From: RGIG5612 sp045627365
GTDB taxonomy: Bacteria; Bacillota; Clostridia; Lachnospirales; Lachnospiraceae
NCBI GenBank assembly: GCA_045627365.1
Contig: JAZQNN010000031.1
Coordinates: 27,675-91,674, forward strand
DNA length: 64,000 nucleotides
Direction of reading: 5' to 3'
Below the pieces are notes generated by a model. It made no database searches and was not told the DNA's origin. It saw only the letters and a program-made list of their open reading frames with translations. The translations under genes were made by a program, and so were the position numbers. Positions 25,362 to 34,218 of this stretch are shown piece after piece; the stretch's first letter is position 1; every line of letters starts with the position of its first letter.

Positions 25362-25377
25362 CCACAAAATGTAGTGT
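25362..25377. promoter_or_regulatory. NrdR-box-like site, promoter-distal
   Basis: CCACAAAATGTAGTGT (plus strand; ACACTACATTTTGTGG on the other) is a second NrdR-box-like sequence. Its centre is 41 bases, about four helical turns, from the first, matching the paired, same-face layout known for NrdR. Confidence 0.55.
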
Positions 25378-25411
25378 TATTTGTGCAACCTTAAATTCAT
25401 GAAAAATGAAT

Positions 25412-25443
25412 AAAAAATAAGGCATTTCCTTGCGAAATGCCTT
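25412..25443 (-). terminator. Intrinsic terminator of the arginine operon
   Basis: AAGGCATTTC / GAAATGCCTT form a 10-bp stem with a five-base loop; on the minus strand TTATTTTTTATT follows. It lies about 45 bases beyond the argF stop. Confidence 0.85.
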
Positions 25444-25486
25444 AAATTCAACGTTTGTCAGTATTTAACTGATCATGCATAAAAAC

Positions 25487-26473
25487 TTACGCGAGTGAAG
25501 CAGCCATAACAGCCTTGATGGTGTGCATACGATTCTCGGCCTCGTCGAATACGATCGACTGCTCGCTTTCGAATACCTCGTCCGTAACTTCCATTGCTTC
25601 AAGACCGAAGATGTCGTGGATATTTGCGCCGACTTCAGTGTTCAGGTCATGGAATGCAGGCAGGCAATGCATGAAGCGGCACTGTGGACCCGCGTTCTTT
25701 AAATATTCCATCTTTACCTGATACGGAAGCAGGTCGTTGATTCTCTCCTGCCATACCATTTCCGGCTCGCCCATGGATACCCAGACGTCCGTGTAGATCA
25801 CATCCGCGCCCTTGGTAGCTTCCATCGGATCGGTTATGAATTCAAGCTTTGCGCCTGTTTCAGCCGCGATCTTTTGGCACTCGGCAATAAGGTCTCTGTT
25901 CGGAAAATATTTTTCCGGTGCGCACGCAACGAAATGCATACCCATCTTTGCACAGCCTACCATCAGTGAATTGCCCATATTGTATCTGGCATCTCCCATG
26001 TAAACAAGCTTGCGGCCTTTAAGCTCTCCGAAATGTTCACGGATCGTCAGAAAATCAGCCAGGATCTGGGTCGGATGGAATTCGTTGGTAAGGCCGTTCC
26101 ATACAGGGATACCTGAATATTTTGCCAGGTCTTCAACGATCTCCTGGCCGTAACCTCTGTATTCGATGCCGTCGAACATGCGCCCAAGTACCCTCGCGGT
26201 GTCTGCGATGCTCTCCTTTTTGCCGATCTGGGAGCTCTTAGGATCCAGATAAACAGGATGCATTCCAAGGTCAAACGCAGCGACTTCAAACGAGCAGCGT
26301 GTCCTTGTACTGGTCTTTTCAAAAATCAGCGCAACAGACTTGCCCTCGCAGAGTCTGTGCGGAATGCCGGCCTTCTTTTTGGCCTTAAGATCGGCTGCCA
26401 GATCCAGATATTCCGTGATCTCTTCCGGTGTAAAATCCAATAATTTCAGAAAGTTTTTATTCTTTAATGCCAT
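25487..26473 (-). CDS. argF: Ornithine carbamoyltransferase
   Basis: Makes citrulline from ornithine and carbamoyl phosphate. The 328-residue protein has STRTR in the carbamoyl-phosphate loop, FHPTQILADFLT and HCLPAFHD (the HCLPA Cys typical of ornithine rather than aspartate transcarbamoylases). It is the last gene of the arg operon, one base after the argD stop, and is closed by a terminator. No arginine deiminase or carbamate kinase gene is near, so the biosynthetic role is favoured. Confidence 0.95.
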   Translation of the reverse strand: MALKNKNFLKLLDFTPEEITEYLDLAADLKAKKKAGIPHRLCEGKSVALIFEKTSTRTRCSFEVAAFDLGMHPVYLDPKSSQIGKKESIADTARVLGRMFDGIEYRGYGQEIVEDLAKYSGIPVWNGLTNEFHPTQILADFLTIREHFGELKGRKLVYMGDARYNMGNSLMVGCAKMGMHFVACAPEKYFPNRDLIAECQKIAAETGAKLEFITDPMEATKGADVIYTDVWVSMGEPEMVWQERINDLLPYQVKMEYLKNAGPQCRFMHCLPAFHDLNTEVGANIHDIFGLEAMEVTDEVFESEQSIVFDEAENRMHTIKAVMAASLA

Positions 26474-26474
26474 A

Positions 26475-27635
26475 TCAAACCTCGCATGCTTTCTTGATCA
26501 CATCAACTGCCCTGGCCAGAACATCCATCGGGATGTTCAGTGCCGGAAGGAGCCTTACCTTATCCTTGGCTGTCAGCGGCAAAACGCCGTTCTTTATGCA
26601 CTCTGCAACTACCTCTCCTGCAGGCTTTACGGTCTTGATTCCGATCATCAGTCCCATACCGCTTACGCTTTCAACGCCCGGAGCGCCGTCAAGCTGTGAG
26701 AATATGTAATCGCTCTTTTCACGAACCTCAGAAAGGAGCTTGTCATCGATCCTTGAGATCACACTGCATGCCGCAGCTGCGCTGACCGGATTGCCTCCGT
26801 ATGTTGAGCCGTGATCACCGTATCCTAATACGTTCTCGACTTTTTCACTCATCACGCAGGCACCGATCGGAAGTCCTCCGCCCAGGCCCTTTGCCGTTGT
26901 GAATACATCAGGCTCGATGTCAAAATTCATGTATGAATAAAGCTTTCCTGTACGTCCGTTTCCTGTCTGGACCTCGTCAACGATCAGGATGATGTCATGC
27001 TTTGACGCATACTCGGCAACACCCTTTACGAACGCATACTCGAGAGCGCATACACCGCCTTCGCCCTGAATACACTCAAGCATAACGCCGGCGCATTTAA
27101 CTTCACTTGCAAGCTTCTTGAAAGCGGCCAGATCGTTGGCCGGGGTGTGTACGAACCCCGGTGTAAGCGGCGTGAAAAGCTTATGAAATACGTCCTGACC
27201 CGTTGCTGCAAGAGTTGTAAGGGTCCTTCCGTGGAAGCTGTTTTCCAGCGTAATGATCGTTGAGTATTCAGGTCCCTTATTCTCTGCTGCCCACTTACGT
27301 GCGACCTTGATCGCGCACTCATTGGCCTCAGCGCCCGAATTTCCGAAGAAGACCTTCTTCATGCCTGTCTTCTCGCAAAGCATCTTGGCGAGTTTTGCGC
27401 ACGGCTCCGTATAATAAAGGTTAGACATGTGCTGGATCTTGCCGATCTGCTCGGTTACGGCCTGCTGCCATATCTCATCTGCAACGCCGAATGCGGTAAC
27501 TCCGATGCCGCTTCCCATATCGATATATTCTTTGCCGTTTACGTCGGAAACGATTGAGCCTTTGCCCGATACAATCTCCACATCGAAACGCTTGTATGTA
27601 TTGGCTACATACTTATCATCTATTTCCTTAAACAT
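26475..27635 (-). CDS. argD: Acetylornithine aminotransferase
   Basis: PLP-dependent class III aminotransferase converting N-acetylglutamate semialdehyde to N-acetylornithine. The 386-residue protein shows FGNSGAEANECAIK, NSFHGRTLTTLAATGQ, ILIVDEVQTGNGRTG and the PLP lysine in FTTAKGLGGGLPIG. Its place between argB and argF settles the substrate. AGAGG precedes ATG; the gap from argB is 15 bases. Confidence 0.95.
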   Translation of the reverse strand: MFKEIDDKYVANTYKRFDVEIVSGKGSIVSDVNGKEYIDMGSGIGVTAFGVADEIWQQAVTEQIGKIQHMSNLYYTEPCAKLAKMLCEKTGMKKVFFGNSGAEANECAIKVARKWAAENKGPEYSTIITLENSFHGRTLTTLAATGQDVFHKLFTPLTPGFVHTPANDLAAFKKLASEVKCAGVMLECIQGEGGVCALEYAFVKGVAEYASKHDIILIVDEVQTGNGRTGKLYSYMNFDIEPDVFTTAKGLGGGLPIGACVMSEKVENVLGYGDHGSTYGGNPVSAAAACSVISRIDDKLLSEVREKSDYIFSQLDGAPGVESVSGMGLMIGIKTVKPAGEVVAECIKNGVLPLTAKDKVRLLPALNIPMDVLARAVDVIKKACEV

Positions 27636-27650
27636 CTCTCTATCCTCTTT

Positions 27651-28517
27651 TTATCTTTCAGCAACGAACATTGTGCCTGCGCCTTCGTCTGTGAGAAGTT
27701 CCATCAGTATCGCATGCGGTACGCGTCCGTCCATGATGATGACCTTCTTAACGCCCTTCTTGATCGCATCTGTGCAGCAGTCGACCTTAGGGATCATTCC
27801 GCCCGCTATAACGCCCTGTGCCTTGAGTTCTTCCGCCTCTGACAGTGTCAGTTCAGGGATCAGTGTGCTCTCATCATTCTTGTCTCTTAATACGCCGCTT
27901 ATATCTGTCACCATAATCAGACGTTCTGCTTCGAGCGCGCCTGCTATAAAACCGGCCGCGGTATCTCCGTTGATATTGTAGGTGTTGCCCTCTTTATCGC
28001 TGGCGATAGTTGAAATAACAGGGATATAGCCCTTATCAAGGGTATCCTTGATCACGCCCACATTGACCTCGACGATTTCTCCGACATAGCCGAGAGTCTC
28101 GTTCATGGTCTTGGCAGCGAGCATTTTGCCGTCGATTCCGGAAAGACCGACTGCAAGACCGCCACTTGACTGGATGAGCTTAACAAGATCTTTATTGACC
28201 TTGCCCGCAAGTACCATCTGAGCGATCTCAGCTGTTTCTTTGTCAGTTACTCTGAGGCCGTTGACGAACTCCGTTTTTTTGCCCAGTTTGACCATGACCT
28301 CATTGATATCCGGACCACCGCCGTGAACCAGTACTACCTTCACTCCGATAGTGTGCAGAAGCACGATATCATTGATCACCTGTTCTTTAAGTTTCTGGTC
28401 TACCATTGCGTTTCCGCCGTATTTGACAACGACGATCGTGCCGATATGCTGTCTGATATAAGGCAGTGCCTGTGTCAGCACCAGTGCGCGTTCAGCGTTT
28501 GAAAATTCTTTACTCAT
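27651..28517 (-). CDS. argB: Acetylglutamate kinase
   Basis: Phosphorylates N-acetylglutamate; usually the arginine-feedback step in organisms that recycle acetyl groups through ArgJ. The 288-residue protein has VVVKYGGNAM near the N-terminus, VLVHGGGPDINEVM and NINGDTAAGFIAGAL. The N-terminal helix before the kinase core (QALPYIRQHIG) is the type associated with hexameric, arginine-inhibited enzymes, so feedback inhibition is likely. Its ATG overlaps the argJ stop (ATGA). Confidence 0.95.
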   Translation of the reverse strand: MSKEFSNAERALVLTQALPYIRQHIGTIVVVKYGGNAMVDQKLKEQVINDIVLLHTIGVKVVLVHGGGPDINEVMVKLGKKTEFVNGLRVTDKETAEIAQMVLAGKVNKDLVKLIQSSGGLAVGLSGIDGKMLAAKTMNETLGYVGEIVEVNVGVIKDTLDKGYIPVISTIASDKEGNTYNINGDTAAGFIAGALEAERLIMVTDISGVLRDKNDESTLIPELTLSEAEELKAQGVIAGGMIPKVDCCTDAIKKGVKKVIIMDGRVPHAILMELLTDEGAGTMFVAER

Positions 28518-29728
28518 GATCTGTAGCTCCCGTTAATCTTTACGTAATCATATGTCAGATCGCATCCCCAGGCGGTAACCTTTTCGGTGCCGTCCTTAAG
28601 GTCGATAAGTATCTCGATCTCATCCTTCATCAGGATCTCCTTGGCAAGCTCTTCTGAGAAATCAACGCCCGCTCCGTCAACGCAAACTGTGATCTCGCCG
28701 GCTTCGCTCTTAAAAGCAACATCGATTTTGGTTACGTCAACGTCAGCTCCTGAATAACCGATCGCGCACAGAACACGTCCCCAGTTGGCATCTGCGCCGA
28801 ACATCGCTGCTTTGAAAAGTGATGAGCAGATAACGCTCTTGGCTACTGTAACGCCCGTAACACGGTCTTTAGCGCCTGAAACGGTGCACTCCAAGAGTTT
28901 GCTTGCGCCCTCGCCGTCCTTGGCCATCTGGCGCGCCAGGTAAGTCGTGATCACATTGAATGCAGCAGCAAATGCTTCGTAATCAGCGCCCTCTGAGTCG
29001 ATGAGCTTATTGCCTGCAAGGCCGTTGGCCATAACAGTGACCATATCGTTGGTAGATGTATCTCCGTCTACGCTGATCATGTTGAATGACTTCTCAATGT
29101 CAGCAGAAAGGATCTTCTGAAGCATTTCGGAAGTGATGGCCGCGTCTGTAGTGATAAATCCGAGCATTGTAGCCATATTCGGGTGGATCATTCCGCTGCC
29201 CTTGGACATGCCGCCCATACGGCAGGTCGTGCCGCCGATCTCAAATTCAACGGCGATCTCCTTCATGACTGTATCTGTCGTCATGATCGCGGTGGCTGCG
29301 TCCTTATTGCCTGTAACTGAAAGCCCGAGGAAAAGGTCCTTAATGGTTGCTGCGATCGGTACGAGGCTTAACTTCTGACCGATAACGCCGGTCGATGCTA
29401 CGATCACGTCTTCTGCCTTGATACCGCACTGGTTGGCAACCAGTTTGCACATGCCCTCGGCGATCTCGATGCCGTTGGAATTGCAGGTGTTGGCATTGCC
29501 GGAATTGCAGATCATAGCCTGAGCCACGCCATTGGCGATATTGTTCTTAGTAACGGTAAGAGGTGCGCCCTTGACCAGATTGGTCGTATAAACGCCTGCG
29601 GCAGCTGCCGGAACTTCGCTCATAATAAGGGCAAGGTCCTTACGGGTAGCTTCTTTCCTGAGTCCGCAATGAATGCCGTTTGCTTTAAATCCTTTTGCAG
29701 CGCAAACTCCGCCTTCGATTATCTTCAT
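28514..29728 (-). CDS. argJ: Bifunctional ornithine acetyltransferase / N-acetylglutamate synthase
   Basis: Transfers acetyl from N-acetylornithine to glutamate, recycling the acetyl group. The 404-residue precursor is self-cleaved before a conserved Thr in MATMLGFITTDA, which is present near residue 195. It also has GVYTTNLVKGAPL and CNSGNANTC. Its presence and the lack of argE or argA in the operon show that the acetyl-recycling pathway is used. Overlaps argC by four bases (ATGA). Confidence 0.96.
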   Translation of the reverse strand: MKIIEGGVCAAKGFKANGIHCGLRKEATRKDLALIMSEVPAAAAGVYTTNLVKGAPLTVTKNNIANGVAQAMICNSGNANTCNSNGIEIAEGMCKLVANQCGIKAEDVIVASTGVIGQKLSLVPIAATIKDLFLGLSVTGNKDAATAIMTTDTVMKEIAVEFEIGGTTCRMGGMSKGSGMIHPNMATMLGFITTDAAITSEMLQKILSADIEKSFNMISVDGDTSTNDMVTVMANGLAGNKLIDSEGADYEAFAAAFNVITTYLARQMAKDGEGASKLLECTVSGAKDRVTGVTVAKSVICSSLFKAAMFGADANWGRVLCAIGYSGADVDVTKIDVAFKSEAGEITVCVDGAGVDFSEELAKEILMKDEIEILIDLKDGTEKVTAWGCDLTYDYVKINGSYRS

Positions 29729-30654
29729 ATGTTCAAACCCTCGTTTTCTTTAAGTCCTAATACTATATTCATATTCTGGATCGCCGCGCCTGATGCTCCC
29801 TTGCCGAGATTGTCAAAACGTGAAACCAGAAGAATTCTCTCGTTATTTCCGCAAACGGAGATCTCCATATCGTCTCTGCCTGCGTATGCTCCTGCGCTCA
29901 TGAAGCCTGCTTCGTCGGCTTCCGCGTTAAAATGCACCAGTCCGCCTTCGCCGTAATACATCTGATAAATGCCCTTGATCTCGTCGATCCCGGCGTACGC
30001 GTCCTTCATAGAAAGGCTTACTACCACTTCCATGCCTGCGTAGAAGTCGCCTACTATCGGGCAGAAAACAGGAGTCTTATTGAGGCCGGTGTACTTGACC
30101 ATCTCCGGGATGTGCTTGTGCATCTGGGTAAGACCGTACATTCTCGGCGCGTCAAGCAGTACGCTTCTTTCAGGTGACTCGTAATCTGCGATCATCTTCT
30201 TGCCGCCGCCTGAATAACCGGTGAGTGAGAAACACGAAAGCTGTGCATCCTTCGGAATAACGCCCTTTTGAACAAGCGGAGCGACCAGTGATATGAAGCC
30301 GCTTGCATGGCATCCCGGATTGGCGATACGCTTGGAACCTTGTATCTTCTGTCTCATACCGGTAAGCTCTGCAAATCCGTATGCCCATCCATCAGCCGTT
30401 CTGTGTGCGGTGGACGTGTCGATGATAACTGTCTTATCCTCAGGGGTTATAAGGCTTACAGCCTCTCTTGCCGCGTCATCCGGAAGACACAGGAACGCTA
30501 CATCAGCCGCAAGGATCGCATCTTTTCTTGCGTCGGGACTCTTTCTGAGTTCCTCCGGCAGCTTGATAAGCTCAATGTCTGCCCTTCCCGAAAGCCTGTC
30601 ATATATTCTCAGGCCGGTCGTGCCTGATGAACCGTCAATAAATACTTTTGTCAT
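29725..30654 (-). CDS. argC: N-acetyl-gamma-glutamyl-phosphate reductase, short (type 2) form
   Basis: NADPH-dependent reduction of acetylglutamyl phosphate to the semialdehyde. The 309-residue length and the opening FIDGSSGTTGLRIYDRL match the shorter type 2 ArgC group rather than the roughly 345-residue type. The active-site Cys is in ANPGCHASGF. It begins three bases after the argH stop with GGGAG upstream and is translationally coupled to argJ. Confidence 0.93.
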   Translation of the reverse strand: MTKVFIDGSSGTTGLRIYDRLSGRADIELIKLPEELRKSPDARKDAILAADVAFLCLPDDAAREAVSLITPEDKTVIIDTSTAHRTADGWAYGFAELTGMRQKIQGSKRIANPGCHASGFISLVAPLVQKGVIPKDAQLSCFSLTGYSGGGKKMIADYESPERSVLLDAPRMYGLTQMHKHIPEMVKYTGLNKTPVFCPIVGDFYAGMEVVVSLSMKDAYAGIDEIKGIYQMYYGEGGLVHFNAEADEAGFMSAGAYAGRDDMEISVCGNNERILLVSRFDNLGKGASGAAIQNMNIVLGLKENEGLNI

Positions 30655-30656
30655 CT

Positions 30657-32045
30657 TTATTCTCCCAAATACTCAGCGATCTGCTTTTTGACCAGGCTCA
30701 GCTGCTCCATTACCGACGCGGTGCCGGTGCCGCCTTTGCTTATCCTCTTCTCCATACAATTCTTAAGGTCAACAGCCTCATAAATATCTGTATCGAAGAG
30801 TTCGCTGAAATTCTTATATTCGTCAAGTCCCAGTGTTTCAAGGACCTTTCCCTGACTGATGCAGTAAGCAACTATCTGTCCGGAGATCTTGTACGCGCTT
30901 CTGAAAGGAAGCCCCTTACCTACGAGGTAATCCGCAACGTCCGTCGCATTGATGAAGCCGCCCTGCGCTGCTTTCAGCATATTCTCAGGGATCGCTTTCA
31001 TGGTCGCGATCATCGGTGCAAATACGTCCAGACACATCTTCACATTGTCGCATGCGTCAAATATCTGTTCCTTGTCCTCCTGCATATCCTTATTATATGC
31101 GAGCGGAAGGCCTTTCATGATGGTAAGAAGAGCCATAAGATCGCCGTATACCCTGCCGGTCTTGCCCCTTACAAGCTCCGCCATATCAGGGTTTTTCTTC
31201 TGCGGCATTATCGAAGAGCCTGTCGTATAAGCGTCCGAAAGCTCAACGAATTTGAATTCCCATGATGACCACAGAATAACTTCCTCGCTGAATCTTGAAA
31301 GATGCATCATCATGATTGCAAGATCACTTGCCAGCTCAATAGCAAAATCCCTGTCGGACACACCGTCAAGTGAATTCATGCACAGGCCGTCAAATCCGAG
31401 AAGTCCCGCCTCCATATCGCGGTCTGTCTCATATGTGGTCCCCGCAAGTGCGCAGCAGCCGATCGGCGAATAATTCAGCCTGCCTGAGCAATCAGAAAGC
31501 CTGCTCACGTCACGCAGAAGCATCTGCACATAAGCCAGAAGATGCTGGGCAAAGTTTATCGGCTGAGCCCTCTGAAGATGCGTGTATCCCGGCATGATCG
31601 AGTCCACATTGGCCTCCGCCTGTTCGCAGATAGCCGAAACAAGCGTCATGACTTTGTCCCTGATCTCACCGATTTCATCGCGAAGGTACATCCTGATGTC
31701 CAGTGCGACCTGGTCGTTTCTTGAACGCGCGGTGTGGAGCTTTTTGCCCACATCTCCGAGGCGTTCGGTGAGCACCTGCTCGACAAACATGTGGATGTCT
31801 TCACAGCTTTCGTCGATCAAAAGTGCCCCGGATTCAAGATCCTTTAATATGCCTTGAAGGCCGCTCGTTAATTCGGCGGCCTCCTCTTTGGTTATTATGT
31901 TCTGCGCTCCGAGCATAGCCGCATGAGCCATGCTTCCCTGGATGTCCTGTTTGTACATCCTCTTATCCACGCTTATAGAAGAATTGAAGTCGTCTGCGAT
32001 CTTATCAACTGCTCCGGCTGTTCTTCCTTCCCACATCTTAGCCAT
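30657..32045 (-). CDS. argH: Argininosuccinate lyase
   Basis: Final step, splitting argininosuccinate to arginine and fumarate. The 462-residue protein has the superfamily signature GSSIMPQKKNP near residue 280, HTARSRNDQVALD and PGYTHLQRAQP. It directly follows argG with a 29-base gap and AAAGGAT before the ATG. Fumarate released here can be handled by the fumarase encoded about 22 kb away, though no direct link is shown. Confidence 0.96.
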   Translation of the reverse strand: MAKMWEGRTAGAVDKIADDFNSSISVDKRMYKQDIQGSMAHAAMLGAQNIITKEEAAELTSGLQGILKDLESGALLIDESCEDIHMFVEQVLTERLGDVGKKLHTARSRNDQVALDIRMYLRDEIGEIRDKVMTLVSAICEQAEANVDSIMPGYTHLQRAQPINFAQHLLAYVQMLLRDVSRLSDCSGRLNYSPIGCCALAGTTYETDRDMEAGLLGFDGLCMNSLDGVSDRDFAIELASDLAIMMMHLSRFSEEVILWSSWEFKFVELSDAYTTGSSIMPQKKNPDMAELVRGKTGRVYGDLMALLTIMKGLPLAYNKDMQEDKEQIFDACDNVKMCLDVFAPMIATMKAIPENMLKAAQGGFINATDVADYLVGKGLPFRSAYKISGQIVAYCISQGKVLETLGLDEYKNFSELFDTDIYEAVDLKNCMEKRISKGGTGTASVMEQLSLVKKQIAEYLGE

Positions 32046-32074
32046 AGTTTTGATCCTTTATTGTGTCTGTCTGA

Positions 32075-33304
32075 TTAGTAAAGCTCCGGATGAGCTGCCT
32101 GGGCAATTGCCTGAACCTTGATTGGAAGTCCGAAGAGATTTATGAAGCCTGCGGAATCCTTCTGATCGTAATCGCTCTCACCGAATGTTGCCATTTCCTC
32201 GCTGTAAAGTGAATATGGGCTGGTGATCGAGGACTTGATGATATTGCCCTTGTAAAGCTTCAGCTTGACTTGTCCGGTCACATGCTCCTGTGTCTTGTCA
32301 ACAAATGCTGCCAGAGCCTCACGAAGCGGTGTGAACCACTGTCCGTTGTATACGAGCTCGCCGTAGGTGATGGCAAGTTTCTGCTTCTCGTGCATGGTCA
32401 TCTTGTCAAGGGTGATCGTCTCAAGTGCTGCGTGAGCAGCGTAAAGGATGGTTCCGCCAGGTGTCTCATACACGCCACGGCTCTTCATACCTACGAGACG
32501 GTTCTCAACGATGTCAAGAAGTCCGATTCCGTTTGCTCCGCCAAGCTCATTGAGCTTAAGGATGATCTCCTTAGCACTCTTCTTCTCTCCGTCGATCGCA
32601 ACCGGTGCGCCTTTTTCAAAATCAAGAGTTACGTAGGTAGGCTCATCAGGTGCCTTAATCGGTGAAACGCCCATCTCAAGGAAGCCTTCCTTTTCGTAAA
32701 GCGGCTCATTTGAAGGGAACTCAAGATCGAGGCCTTCGTGTGAAAGATGCCACAGGTTCTTGTCCTTGGAGTAGTTGGTCTCACGGTTGATCTTCAGAGG
32801 AATGTTGTGAGCCTCTGCGTAGTCGATCTCCTCGTCACGTGATTTGATGTCCCACTCACGCCACGGAGCGATGATAGGCATATTCGGGCAAAATGACTTG
32901 AACGCAAGTTCGAAACGAACCTGATCATTTCCCTTACCTGTGCAGCCATGGCAGATCGCGTCAGCGTGTTCCTTGATTGCGATCTCAGCAAGTGCCTTGG
33001 CGATGCAAGGACGAGCGTGGCTGGTTCCGAGAAGGTAATCTTCGTATACAGCGCCGGCCTTAACGCACGGAATAATATAGTTGTCAACGTAATCGTCGGT
33101 AAGATCGAGGATGTAGAGTTTGGAAGCGCCGGTCTTAAGAGCCTTCTCCTCAAGACCGTCCAGCTCGCCGGTCTGTCCAACATTACCGGAAACAGCAACT
33201 ACTTCGCAGTTGTTGTAATTTTCTTTAAGCCACGGAATGATAATGGAAGTATCAAGTCCGCCTGAGTATGCAAGAACTACTTTTTTGATGTCAGCTTTAT
33301 TCAT
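32075..33304 (-). CDS. argG: Argininosuccinate synthase
   Basis: ATP-dependent joining of citrulline and aspartate. The 409-residue protein has the PP-loop VVLAYSGGLDTSI at residues 9-21, HGCTGKGNDQVRFE and the ETPGGTILYAAHAALE segment. ATG at 33304 follows AAAAGGAG; an ATG 72 bases upstream falls among the ARG-box-like sequences and is rejected. First gene of the arg operon. Confidence 0.96.
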   Translation of the reverse strand: MNKADIKKVVLAYSGGLDTSIIIPWLKENYNNCEVVAVSGNVGQTGELDGLEEKALKTGASKLYILDLTDDYVDNYIIPCVKAGAVYEDYLLGTSHARPCIAKALAEIAIKEHADAICHGCTGKGNDQVRFELAFKSFCPNMPIIAPWREWDIKSRDEEIDYAEAHNIPLKINRETNYSKDKNLWHLSHEGLDLEFPSNEPLYEKEGFLEMGVSPIKAPDEPTYVTLDFEKGAPVAIDGEKKSAKEIILKLNELGGANGIGLLDIVENRLVGMKSRGVYETPGGTILYAAHAALETITLDKMTMHEKQKLAITYGELVYNGQWFTPLREALAAFVDKTQEHVTGQVKLKLYKGNIIKSSITSPYSLYSEEMATFGESDYDQKDSAGFINLFGLPIKVQAIAQAAHPELY

Positions 33305-33341
33305 GTTTATTCTCCTTTTTAGGTGTAATCTGTTCGTTTTT

Positions 33342-33377
33342 GTGTATATTATGCATTTGTGATGAATAATATGCACT
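33342..33377. promoter_or_regulatory. Two ARG-box-like operators in the argG leader
   Basis: ATGAATAATATGCACT (33362-33377) and GTGTATATTATGCATT (33342-33357) both resemble the ArgR/AhrC box (TGAATA-x-TATTCA type), lie 20 bases apart and overlap the start of transcription. A third related sequence, TGTATAAAATGCAT, lies at 33427-33440 upstream of the -35 box. Arginine-dependent repression is inferred. Confidence 0.5.
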
Positions 33378-33378
33378 C

Positions 33379-33407
33379 TTTATACTCTTAGTAAATGATG
33401 TTGTCAA
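33379..33407 (-). promoter_or_regulatory. Promoter of the arginine operon
   Basis: On the minus strand a consensus TTGACA (33402-33407), a 17-base spacer and TATAAA (33379-33384), about 75 bases before argG. Confidence 0.7.
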
Positions 33408-33459
33408 TCTTTTTCGCAGCAAAAGTTGTATAAAATGCATATATTCTGCATATTCAACA

Positions 33460-33484
33460 AAATAGCCGCCCGGAAAGGACGGCT
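33460..33484 (-). terminator. Intrinsic terminator after the MBL hydrolase gene
   Basis: AGCCG-CC / GG-CGGCT stem with one internal mismatch, followed on the minus strand by ATTTTGTT. It separates the ychF-lgt unit from the arg operon. Confidence 0.65.
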
Positions 33485-33506
33485 TTTGTTTAATTTTTCA
33501 GTTTCG

Positions 33507-34217
33507 TCACTTCTTAAAGTCCATAAAGAACCCGCAGACTCCGCAGTCAAACTTAAGTACCTGTCTTCCGTGGAGGTCCGTTTCTTCGCCCTCTACCTCG
33601 CCGTCACGTATAGCGAGCATTGCATCGAATACCTCTCCGATCATGTCCGGTGCAATTGACAGTGAACCATGGCTTGGATACAGAATGTCAAATCTTTCAT
33701 CTTCTGCTTCGAGTTTCATCAGGCTTGCCGGAAATTCGTCAGGGATCCTGTGGTCGCCCTGCATATAGATCGTTGAATCCTGAACCGAATCGCCTGTAAA
33801 AAGAGCCCTTGCGTTGATATCAAGAAGAGCTATGCTCCCCTTGGTATGACCCGGGATCGCAATAACCTCGATCGGACGTCCTCCAAGGTCTATTACCTCG
33901 CCGTCTTCAAGTGTTTCGACGGGAATCTTCTTAAGACCTGTGCGCTCGCATGCAGCCTCATAGGTCTCGATCTCATCCGCATGCATGTAGCACTTTTTAA
34001 ACTGGCTGTTGCAGTGAATGTGGTCAGGATCCGAATGCGTATTTACAAGCATTATCGGTAATTTCGTAAGGTCCTCAACTATCTCGCGGACATTCTCCGT
34101 TGTCTGACCGCTGTCGATAAGCATTGCCTTTTCGCTTCCTTCAAGCAGAAAGAACCTTACATTACCATTGTCTACAGCCCAGGCGTTTTCATATATTTTT
34201 ATGATCTTGTCGCTCAT
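33507..34217 (-). CDS. MBL-fold metallo-hydrolase
   Basis: A 236-residue metallo-beta-lactamase-fold protein. The metal motif is NTHSDPDHIHCN, the HxDxDH variant in which the second His is Asp; IAIPGHTKGSIALL and FTGDSVQD supply the other ligands and YPSHGS the last His. ATG at 34217 has AGAGGAG within the end of lgt and gives a normal N-terminus; a longer form beginning 69 bases upstream would lie inside lgt. The substrate is not predictable. It is translated right after lgt (one base between stop and start). Confidence 0.85.
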   Translation of the reverse strand: MSDKIIKIYENAWAVDNGNVRFFLLEGSEKAMLIDSGQTTENVREIVEDLTKLPIMLVNTHSDPDHIHCNSQFKKCYMHADEIETYEAACERTGLKKIPVETLEDGEVIDLGGRPIEVIAIPGHTKGSIALLDINARALFTGDSVQDSTIYMQGDHRIPDEFPASLMKLEAEDERFDILYPSHGSLSIAPDMIGEVFDAMLAIRDGEVEGEETDLHGRQVLKFDCGVCGFFMDFKK

Positions 34218-34218
34218 C

